Positions 34,317 through 42,400 of a DNA stretch of 46,397 bases are shown in pieces (the first letter of the stretch is position 1; each line of letters begins with the position of its first letter). A model generated the notes under the pieces. That model had not been told where the DNA came from. It searched no databases and was given only the letters and a program-made list of their open reading frames with translations. This DNA comes from Saprospiraceae bacterium (GTDB lineage: Bacteria; Bacteroidota; Bacteroidia; Chitinophagales; Saprospiraceae). The position numbers and the translations under genes are program-made. The DNA is taken from the NCBI GenBank assembly GCA_020627985.1, contig JAHDFV010000003.1:1-46397 (forward strand). Reading direction: 5' to 3'.

Positions 34317-34919
34317 ATGCGATTTTTTGCTGTTTTATTGTTTATATTTTTGATCTTTTCTATTGGATGTGGGAATGATGAAATGAATTATTCTCCTAAG
34401 CCTCGTTGTTATCCTAAAGTAGATTTACCTAAGAAAGAATACCAATCTTTTACAGAAGGTTATTGTGATTTTACTTTTGAATATCCAACTTATGCAACTA
34501 TTGAACAGGATAAAAAATTCTTTGAAGATAAACCCAAGCACCCTTGCTGGTTTGATGTTATTATTCCATCGGTGAATGGTCGAATTCATTGTAGTTATAT
34601 TTCTTTAAATAAAAATAAAGAAGATACATTTGACAAAATGATGAGTGATGCTTTTAAAATGGCAGAAGAGCACATTATCAAAGCAGATTATATTGATCAA
34701 TATCCTGTTAAAAAAGAGAATGGTGTCTCAGGAATGGTCTTCGAAATAGATGGACCTGCTGCTTCGCCTTTTCAGTTTTTCCTAACTGATAGTGTGGAGC
34801 ATTTTCTTAGGGGATCCGTTTATATTCATTCTAGAGCTGAACCTGATTCCTTAGCACCAATTATTGAATTCTTGAAAGAAGATGCTGCTCACCTTGTTGG
34901 AACAATAGAGTGGAATTAA
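34317..34919 (+). CDS. gldD: Gliding motility lipoprotein GldD
   Basis: A 200-residue lipoprotein with signal MRFFAVLLFIFLIFSIGC (lipobox Cys18). The mature part has the GldD features: YSPKPRCYPKVDLPKKEYQSF, YCDFTFEYPTYATIE, HPCWFDVIIPSVNGRIHCSY and FLRGSVYIHSRAEPDSLAPI. GldD is required for gliding and for type IX secretion in Flavobacterium johnsoniae; its exact role there is unclear. Here it stands alone on the plus strand, not beside gldE or other gld genes, but in the same window as sprA. A bidirectional terminator separates it from the M28 gene. Confidence 0.92.
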   Translation: MRFFAVLLFIFLIFSIGCGNDEMNYSPKPRCYPKVDLPKKEYQSFTEGYCDFTFEYPTYATIEQDKKFFEDKPKHPCWFDVIIPSVNGRIHCSYISLNKNKEDTFDKMMSDAFKMAEEHIIKADYIDQYPVKKENGVSGMVFEIDGPAASPFQFFLTDSVEHFLRGSVYIHSRAEPDSLAPIIEFLKEDAAHLVGTIEWN

Positions 34920-34934
34920 AAACTATTTCTAAAT

Positions 34935-34965
34935 AAAAAGGGAAGTCAAATTGACTTCCCTTTTT
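34935..34965. terminator. Bidirectional terminator between gldD and M28 gene
   Basis: The arms 34935-34949 and 34951-34965 are perfectly complementary over 15 bp, with A-run and T-run ends, between two convergent genes. Confidence 0.9.
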
Positions 34966-34967
34966 AT

Positions 34968-35945
34968 TTATTCATTATATAAAACATTAAGGACTACATT
35001 ACCAACAGCACCTAAAGATTTTTTACTGATAACATCCATATTATCATCGTGTGTGTGCCAATATTTACCAAAACCACCATCAGCAGGTCTGTTTATAATA
35101 TCGATGGTTCTTACTCCTCCTTGGTTTACAAAAACGTGATCATCTGTTATTCCTCCAACTCTTGCGTCTACAAAATAATCTCCATATCCCATGTCTTTTG
35201 CGGTTTTCCAAACCTTATTCATAATGTCTGGAGCAAATTGCATTGAATAATCTTCTCTTCCAAAACGAGCCCCTTTTGAACCTACCATATCCAATAAAAT
35301 TCCATACTCTGCTTTATAGCCTTGAACATGTTTGTTTTTTGCCCAATACTGTGAACCTATACACCAGGTTAAAGAAGTATCTTCTGTTCCATCTCCATCT
35401 TTCCCTTGATCTTCTGCATCAAAGAAAATAATATCTACTCCTATATCAATAGGATTTTCTTGTATTACTCTCGCAATCTCCAACAATACACCTACGCCAC
35501 TTGCGCCATCATCAGCTCCAAGAATAGCTTCATTTTTACGTTCGGTATCTTGATCTGCTTGGAAGCGACTATCCCAATGAGCACATAATAGTACCCTTCT
35601 CTTTTTTTCTGGGTTGATTGCTCCAACAATATTTACAGCATCTGCAGATTTTCCAAAATAAAAATCTGCTTTATATTCTTGCATGTATACTTTTGCTCCA
35701 AATGATTCTAATTTGTTTTTCAACCAATTGCTACATTCTTTATGGGCTTTTGTCCCAGGCATTCTTGAACCAAAATCAACTTGTGATTTTACAAATGCAT
35801 ATGCAGAATCTCTATTAATATTGGGTATCTTTTTCTCTTCGATGGTCGTTGTTGTCGTTGTTGTCGAATTTGTTTCAGGCAGTTCACAACTAGAAACTAT
35901 AATGCCTAAAAGAAAAACAAGGAATACTAAAATATATTTATTCAT
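34968..35945 (-). CDS. M28-family glutaminyl-peptide cyclotransferase-like lipoprotein
   Basis: A 325-residue lipoprotein (lipobox Cys20, IIVSSCELPE) followed by a run of seven Thr at residues 28-34. The zinc-enzyme fold of family M28 is clear: CAHWDSR, ILGADDGASGVGVLLE, FFDAEDQG, a DDH in ITDDHVFVNQGG, and WHTHDDN. The C-terminal arrangement (DDH, then a Pro-containing stretch, then WHTHDDN) resembles type II glutaminyl cyclases more than aminopeptidases. Such enzymes turn N-terminal Gln into pyroglutamate. An M28 aminopeptidase role remains possible. It lies just downstream of a paralogue, 14 nt apart, so they are probably cotranscribed. Confidence 0.85.
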   Translation of the reverse strand: MNKYILVFLVFLLGIIVSSCELPETNSTTTTTTTIEEKKIPNINRDSAYAFVKSQVDFGSRMPGTKAHKECSNWLKNKLESFGAKVYMQEYKADFYFGKSADAVNIVGAINPEKKRRVLLCAHWDSRFQADQDTERKNEAILGADDGASGVGVLLEIARVIQENPIDIGVDIIFFDAEDQGKDGDGTEDTSLTWCIGSQYWAKNKHVQGYKAEYGILLDMVGSKGARFGREDYSMQFAPDIMNKVWKTAKDMGYGDYFVDARVGGITDDHVFVNQGGVRTIDIINRPADGGFGKYWHTHDDNMDVISKKSLGAVGNVVLNVLYNE

Positions 35946-35959
35946 AGAAAAATGTTTTG

Positions 35960-36973
35960 TTAGAATGCTCCAACAGATTCATTATATAAAACAGTGGTCA
36001 CTACATTACCCGTTACACCTAAAGTCTTTTTATCAATGATACTCATATTATCATTATGTGTATGCCAATATGTCCCAAACCTACTATTTTTTGGTCTATT
36101 GATGATATCAATAGTAGGAATAGAACCGCTTAACATGGTATTAATGAAATAATGATCATCAATAACCCCTTCTGATTCCTCATCAACAAAATAATTAGAA
36201 TAGCCCAATTCTCTAGCTAGTGTCCAAACCTTATTCATTGTTGTTGGAGCAAAAGCCATTGATGTATTTTCTTTTACAAATCTAGCACCTTTAGATCCTA
36301 CCATATCTAATAGAATACCATATTTTGCTCTATAATTGTTTTGATGTAAATTTTTAACCCAATATTGAGAGCCTAAACACCAGCTATTGGTTGTTTTCTC
36401 ATTTCCTTGATCTTCTACATCAAATAAGATAATATCTACGCCTAAATCAATCGGGTATTTTTGTAATAATCGTGCTACTTCTAAAAGAACTGCAACACCA
36501 CTTCCTCCATCATCCGCTCCTAAAATAGCCTCATCTTTTCTCGTTTTATCTTTATCCGCTACATATCGGCTGTCCCAGTGTGCACACAACATGATTCTTT
36601 TAGATTTTTCTGGATTGATGGCTGCAATGATATTCGTTGCTTCAGCTGAACCACCAAAATGAAAATCTGCTTTAAATTTTTGAAGCATTACTTTTGCACC
36701 ATAGTTTTTGAATTTAGATTCTAACCATTTAGCACAGGCGGCATGTGCTTTTGAACCTGGAACTCTAGGACCAAACGCCACTTGTTTTTCAACAAAATGG
36801 TAGATAGAATCTTCTACAACATTTGGTATTTCTAAAATTATATTTCCGTCTTTCGTATCTTTTGTTTTTTTATCGTCTACTTTTTTTTCTCCTGTACAAC
36901 TAGAAAGTAAGGATAGAATTCCAATTAAAGACCACAATAAATATTTCATGCTTTTCTTTTTTATTATTGACAT
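35960..36973 (-). CDS. M28-family glutaminyl-peptide cyclotransferase-like lipoprotein (paralogue)
   Basis: A 337-residue lipoprotein with lipobox LSLLSSCTG (Cys26, or Cys18 if the internal Met9 MKYLLWSL is the true start). It has CAHWDSRY, ILGADDGGSGVAVLLE, LFDVEDQG, WCLGSQYW, VIDDHYFI and WHTHNDN: the same metal and active-site pattern as its neighbour and as Bacteroidota glutaminyl cyclases. The Asp that follows the His is kept as HNDN instead of HDDN. The two genes are a tandem duplication. A promoter match and a perfect palindrome lie about 150 nt upstream, at 37096-37133. Confidence 0.85.
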   Translation of the reverse strand: MSIIKKKSMKYLLWSLIGILSLLSSCTGEKKVDDKKTKDTKDGNIILEIPNVVEDSIYHFVEKQVAFGPRVPGSKAHAACAKWLESKFKNYGAKVMLQKFKADFHFGGSAEATNIIAAINPEKSKRIMLCAHWDSRYVADKDKTRKDEAILGADDGGSGVAVLLEVARLLQKYPIDLGVDIILFDVEDQGNEKTTNSWCLGSQYWVKNLHQNNYRAKYGILLDMVGSKGARFVKENTSMAFAPTTMNKVWTLARELGYSNYFVDEESEGVIDDHYFINTMLSGSIPTIDIINRPKNSRFGTYWHTHNDNMSIIDKKTLGVTGNVVTTVLYNESVGAF

Positions 36974-37095
36974 ATCAACAAATAGAATGAATGTTTTAAT
37001 TCGTAAAAACTATTTGTAATGTCTAGACGAGTGAAATGACAAAATAGTGGCATTGAAAAAATATAATTATGTATTCATTCATCGTCTAAATTCAA

Positions 37096-37133
37096 CACCC
37101 AATAATGATTGATCATTATTGGGTGCAAAAATA
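37096..37133 (-). promoter_or_regulatory. Promoter with abutting 30-bp palindrome upstream of the M28 pair
   Basis: On the minus strand a -7 element TATTTTTG (37126-37133) is directly followed by a palindrome with 14-bp perfect arms (37096-37109 and 37112-37125, 2-nt centre). The palindrome therefore covers the expected transcription start. It could be an operator or a 5'-end hairpin; a dnaB terminator is less likely because no T-run follows it. Confidence 0.5.
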
Positions 37134-37154
37134 AGATTTATTAATTATTATTTT

Positions 37155-38681
37155 CTAAAATGGTATATCATCTAAATCGTCATTCATACGAGATGATCTA
37201 GTTATAACACCTGATTGTGCCTTTTTAGGTTCATCTTCTGTATTTCCTCCAAAGAAATCATAATCTGAATCATCCAAATTATCAAATTTAGCAAAAGTAT
37301 CTACCCATTTTAGTTTTACGGTTTCTAATGCTCCATTTCTATGTTTGGCTACGATGATTTCTGCAGTACCTTTAAGAGAATTTCCTTCTTCATCTTCTAA
37401 TATTCCATAATATTCTGGACGATAAATAAAGGATACAATATCTGCATCTTGTTCAATGGCTCCAGATTCTCGCAAATCCGATAACATTGGCTTTTTACTT
37501 CCACCTCTAGATTCTACCGCTCTACTTAATTGTGATAAAGCAATTACTGGAATATTTAATTCCTTAGCAAGACCTTTTAGCGCTCTAGAAATGGCAGAAA
37601 TTTCTTGTTCTCTGTTTCCGTTTTTATTATCAGACTTGCCTGACATCAATTGTAAATAGTCGATTACGACTAATTGTATGTCGTGTTGCATCTTAAGCCT
37701 TCTGCATTTGGCCCTCAATTCAAAAATATTAATACCAGGAGTGTCATCAATAAAGATGGGAACTTCACTCATTTTTTCAATGGCTGAATGAAGTTGTTGC
37801 CATTCATAATCTTCTAGGTTTCCATTTCTCATTTTAGAACCAGGTATCTCTGCTTCTAATGAAATTAATCTTTGTACTAATTGTACATTAGACATCTCCA
37901 GTGAAAATAATGCAACAGGTTTTTCGAAATCCATTGCAGCATTCTTAGCCAAAGCGAGAGTAAAACTCGTTTTACCCATACCTGGTCTAGCAGCTACAAT
38001 AATTAAATCAGAACTTTGCCAACCAGATGTTAAGCGATCTAAATCTACAAAACCTGTAGGAACACCTGTCAAGCCATCTTCTTTAGTTGTCAATTCTTCC
38101 ATTTGTTTTTGGAAACGACTTAAAATGGAGCTCATTCCTTCGTATCCTCTACTTAAATTTTGTTGAGTGATCGAAAATAAACCTTGCTCTGCTTCATCTA
38201 ATAATTGGAAAACATCCGTAGTTTCTTCAAAAGCATCTTTTATCGTCTTGGTAGATACTCGAATCAATTCTCTTTGAATGTGCTTTTGTGCAATGATTCT
38301 TGCGTGGTATTCTATATTAGCTGCAGAAGCTACTCTATTGGTTAATTCAACGAGATAATATGCTCCTCCTATTTTCTCAAGGGAGCCATCTTTTTTTAAT
38401 TCTTCTGTAACCGTCAACATATCGACGGGTTGCGAACGCTCAAATAAATTAAGCATCGCTTTATATATGGCTTTATGCCCTTCGGAATAAAAACTTTGTG
38501 ATTGCAAAGTATCAATTACAACTGGTAAAGCATCCTTATCCAACATTAAGGCTCCAAGCACTGCTTCTTCTAAGGGAATTGCTTGTGGCGGTAATTTGCC
38601 AAAAACAAAATCTGAGAGTTCGTTGCTGGTTCGTTTTAGGTTTCTAGTCCTAGCCACTTTTTTCATTGGGTCATCCGACAT
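37155..38681 (-). CDS. dnaB: Replicative DNA helicase
   Basis: A 508-residue DnaB helicase that unwinds DNA at the fork as a hexamer. The N-terminal domain (LPPQAIPLEEAVLGALMLD near residue 29) and RecA-like motor are present: Walker A ARPGMGKTSF near 231, Walker B LVVIDYLQLMSG, ALSQLSRAVESR, and LRESGAIEQDADIVSFIYRP near the C-terminus. The last 30 residues are acidic and end NDDLDDIPF. It is complete, with no intein. A cluster of DnaA boxes lies about 270-310 nt upstream. Confidence 0.98.
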   Translation of the reverse strand: MSDDPMKKVARTRNLKRTSNELSDFVFGKLPPQAIPLEEAVLGALMLDKDALPVVIDTLQSQSFYSEGHKAIYKAMLNLFERSQPVDMLTVTEELKKDGSLEKIGGAYYLVELTNRVASAANIEYHARIIAQKHIQRELIRVSTKTIKDAFEETTDVFQLLDEAEQGLFSITQQNLSRGYEGMSSILSRFQKQMEELTTKEDGLTGVPTGFVDLDRLTSGWQSSDLIIVAARPGMGKTSFTLALAKNAAMDFEKPVALFSLEMSNVQLVQRLISLEAEIPGSKMRNGNLEDYEWQQLHSAIEKMSEVPIFIDDTPGINIFELRAKCRRLKMQHDIQLVVIDYLQLMSGKSDNKNGNREQEISAISRALKGLAKELNIPVIALSQLSRAVESRGGSKKPMLSDLRESGAIEQDADIVSFIYRPEYYGILEDEEGNSLKGTAEIIVAKHRNGALETVKLKWVDTFAKFDNLDDSDYDFFGGNTEDEPKKAQSGVITRSSRMNDDLDDIPF

Positions 38682-38897
38682 TAATCTTTTCTTTTAGAAA
38701 GAGATAAACTGTTCCCTCTCGAATGGGTTCGAGGGTAGGCCCGTAGTTTCTCAATAGTATTATAATAAATAAGATAAGGACTTTCAATCAGTAAAAAAAT
38801 TAAAAGGAGATTAAAAATATCAATGGTGATATTATTCCTTTATCCTTATTAAATTGAATTCCTTTGATATAGTAAATGTTCTTAAAATTGCTCAATG

Positions 38898-38916
38898 CAA
38901 AGCTAATACAAAACTA
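38898..38916 (-). promoter_or_regulatory. Two overlapping promoter -7 matches upstream of dnaB
   Basis: On the minus strand TAGTTTTG (38909-38916) and TAGCTTTG (38898-38905) each fit TAnnTTTG. They give a dnaB leader of about 210 nt and lie only 33-52 nt from the first DnaA box. Neither has a clear -33 TTTG. Confidence 0.4.
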
Positions 38917-38949
38917 TAATTAGTCGTTTATTTGGTTCTGGTTCTTCAT

Positions 38950-38990
38950 TTATCCACAACTGTGGATAACTTTAAAATATTTGTGGATAA
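38950..38990. promoter_or_regulatory. Cluster of three perfect DnaA boxes
   Basis: TTATCCACA occurs at 38950-38958 on the plus strand, and at 38961-38969 and 38982-38990 on the minus strand (as TGTGGATAA). All three equal the high-affinity R1-type consensus. The first two form an inverted pair 2 nt apart. A very AT-rich stretch starts just after. This fits an origin of replication core or a DnaA-controlled promoter. Confidence 0.6.
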
Positions 38991-39344
38991 CTATATCCCT
39001 TTAGTGGAAAAAAAAATGATCGATCCTATAAATATAAAAATTAGAAAATATTTATTAATTGATAATATAGTTATTGATTTACATTAAATACTCTAAAAGA
39101 ACAAGTTATAATACAGTTGGTCATTAAAAAAATATATAAGCCTTTTTATTAACAAACAAATATCTTTGTTTTGATGATTTGAAACGAATAGATGACAAAA
39201 TGTGAGAAAAAATAATAAATATTTTAAACTGCCCTAGCATTTAAATCAATTTGATTCAAACTACATTTTTTTGTTTAAAACTAAAAACATTTCGGCAAAC
39301 ATGCAAGTTACTCAAAATCTAATCTAGACAAGGCTATTACCCTA

Positions 39345-39380
39345 CAAAAAAGAGCTTGCTCCTATAAAAGAACAAGCTCT
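39345..39380 (-). terminator. Intrinsic terminator of sprA
   Basis: The arms AGAGCTTG (39351-39358) and CAAGCTCT (39373-39380), with extra pairing inside, are preceded by an A-run that becomes the U-tract on the minus strand. It lies 27 nt beyond the sprA stop. Confidence 0.8.
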
Positions 39381-39406
39381 ATCTATTTTTACGTTGATCA
39401 ATCAAA

Positions 39407-42400
39407 TTAGTTCAAAGAGAAACGAATTTGTAAACCAGCGGAAGTGTTAGTAATTGGGAAAGAAGCTGATGTAGCAGGGATCGTTCTACTATAATCATAG
39501 AATAATCTTAGACTCAATTGTTTATTGATCGTATAATCAATTGAAGGTGATAAACGAATCGTTTTCATCCCTCTTGTTGGTACACTTACCCCTTGATCTA
39601 ATAAATGATTAACTGTAATATCATCTCTCCATGAGAAATCAAATTTAAAGGTCATATCATTTCCTTTTCCATCTTTACTTTTTCCTCCTTTATCTTTGCT
39701 GTCCTTGTCATCTTTACCTCTATTCTTCTTTAACTTTAATTTATTACCTGTAAAGTCTCCAAAATCTAAGAACTTGATATACACATTTTTCAATCTATAT
39801 CCTAAGCCTACAATAAACTCATCTGAACGTGTTTCACTTAATTGATAATCGGTAAAACTCATTGCTAAGTTTCTAGATTTCTTCCAATCCAATCTAGCCG
39901 TAAGGTCATTTTTGAAACGCATATCGACTCCAATTAAAGGGGATAATTGTTCAGAAATCACTAAGCCAGGCACCTCATACTCTGAATAATAATTTTCTGT
40001 ATTTACATTCTTTAAATTTTCTTCAAAGTCAAAGTCTGTATTAAAGCTATTAATACTTAATCCAGATTTATAACCGTGTTGTAATGTAAAGCTTGAAAAG
40101 ATTTTATCAAATCCTTTTACTTTGTGTAAACCCTTATAATTCAACTTCCAATTCGGTAAAGGAATCATTCTGAATAATCCTGGTTTACCATTGTCAGATT
40201 TCTTTAAAACATCTAAAGCTGCTTTGTTAGGATCCTTTCCTCTATATGCTGATAAAAATGCAGGAACTAATACATCTAATTGATATCGCCCATATCCTTC
40301 ATAATAATTAGCATCTTCGTCATGATCAATTAAAGATCCGTTATCATATGCCTCATTTAATCTTGCTGAAATGATTTCTCTATTGGCTTCAAATTGTTCA
40401 AATAAAGCGAAGTAATCTTTTTTGAATAATGTTCCTAAAGTAAAGTAAGACATTTGGAACGAGCCCATATCTCTCGGTGCTAAATAATCAAAATCACTTG
40501 TTGGATCTACTTTCTTATAATAAGCAGAACTATTTTCAGTGAATTTACGGTTTGCTTCCAAATCAATATTAAAGTCATTAAACGGTTCTATGGTTACTTT
40601 AGCGGAAATATCTTGAGAGTGAGTTCCTAATACTTGTTGATTCAAATAAATACTCTCTGAAATCCATCCTTGATTTTGATTTAACCAAGCTTCATCAGCT
40701 TGTTTTAGACCAAATACATAATCCCAACCAGGAGCAGAGAAATCATTATTCATTCCTAGTAATCGTTGGTTTTGTGTAAACCCTGGAACAATACTAGAGA
40801 ATTGTTCTGAATACGTAAATCTTGCTTTTCGAAGCATCATCAAAGGTCTTAAAATAGCTTTAGCAACAGCTGAAGGTTCTTTATCTTTCTTATCCTTCTT
40901 TGCCTTCCCGTCTTTGCCTTTGCCATCTTTTCCTTTATCATCAGCTACATTCTTATCTTTATCATTTTTCTTATCCAGTAGATCTTTTGCTCTGTTTCCT
41001 GTTCTACCTTTTGAAGACTTTTTCTTTGAATTAATTTTCTTCAAATATTTAGACTTATTGTATAGTGTCGTGAAATCAATGTCTCCATTAATTTGTCGAG
41101 TTTGTCCATTTTGAATAACATTACCTAAGCTAACACCATCTACATCGAAACCATTTAATGCAGCAGCTTGCCAAGAGTAATTGGCGTTGTACTGTGCTTT
41201 AACTTTTAAGAAATCTAAAAATGGGAAATTTTTAAATGGCACATCAAAGGTTACATTTACGTTTTGTTGAAATCCTTTGTTCCGTCCCCAATCTTTAATG
41301 TTACCCCAAATTTCTTCTTTTGCTTCATCCGTTCCTATAAATGTTTCATCTAATTCATCAATTACAGTATTGGTCACTGCATTGTAATTAAACTTCAATG
41401 ACTTAGATAAATCCCATTTTAAATCATAAGATCTATCCCAATTGAATTTTCTATTATACCATGTATTCTGGCTTGGATCAGAGAAACGATAAGTTGTTTC
41501 TTGAAACTGACGCTGCATTCTTGTACTAAAAGAAAATGAATTAGGATATGGATTAAAATTAAAGTCGGTAAAGAATTTCAAATACTTAGCCGCACCTGGT
41601 TTCTTCACTGCCTTTTTAAAGGGTGTTATGTATTTTACTTTTGTAGAAAAATTATAATCAATAATTCCTTGATGATCTTTTAGTTGATCATTTGCGATTA
41701 AAGGTGTTCTTCTTTCTGTATTTGAATAAGCATAAGTTAAACTTAAGTTTTCAACATCCCAAGGCATTGGTTTTTTCTTGGTGTTGGTTCTTTCTTTTCT
41801 AACATTTGTTACATTGACACTTTTAATTTTTGTAACATCTTGTGCTGATTCCTTAATTTCTTTCCGTTCATCTCTATCAGAAGTAGAATTCAATTTATCT
41901 TTTAATTCAATATCTAGATCATACGGATCGTATTGAGGATTCTTAGTTATGTTAGAATATTGAGCGTAAACAGGTATTTTAATTCCTGCTTTCTCAGGGA
42001 AGAAACGACCTAACTCTACATTACCGGCAATATCATATTGAATTTTTTCTTCTCTACTTCTTTGTTCTAATTTTTGCTCTAATCCACCAAATCCAATTGA
42101 AGTATAATTTGTTGACATGTTAATATTACCAAAATCGGCTAATTGAACATCTAAACGAGCCAATGCACCCCAGCCTCCTCTTTCATCAAAGCCACTCATT
42201 CGTAATTCATTACACCATATTTCAGCACATTTTGAAAGTCCATCATCTTCTGTGTTTCGAACTCCAATCATAATGCTTTTCACTAATCCTAAATTAGGAT
42301 TTCCTTTTACTCCTATATTATTAAGAGGATTTTCAGGATCAGGAATTGAGTATAAAAAGTTTAGTGCTGCATTGGTTGAATTCCTTTCTTTCTTTACATC

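Larger units (their letters stand above)
38682..39406. other. 725-nt intergenic region between dnaB and sprA
   Basis: The longest gap in the window. Going up in coordinates it holds a GC-richer hairpin in the dnaB leader (38714-38735), two overlapping minus-strand -7 matches for dnaB (38898-38916), three perfect DnaA boxes (38950-38990), a very AT-rich stretch (about 39000-39300), and the sprA terminator. I see no gene in it. Confidence 0.6.

Noticed and set aside
35683-36039. Plus-strand frame with a valine run opposite the M28 genes
   Set aside because: It is the complement of the Thr-run and adjoining M28 coding sequence; the minus-strand genes carry all recognisable motifs.
37096-37125. 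Palindrome as the dnaB terminator
   Set aside because: No T-run follows on the minus strand, and a -7 element abuts it, so a regulatory role is more likely, though not proven.
38711-38745. GGTTCGA-like stretch as a tRNA T-arm
   Set aside because: No acceptor stem, anticodon arm or CCA-like end can be folded around it; it is a simple hairpin.
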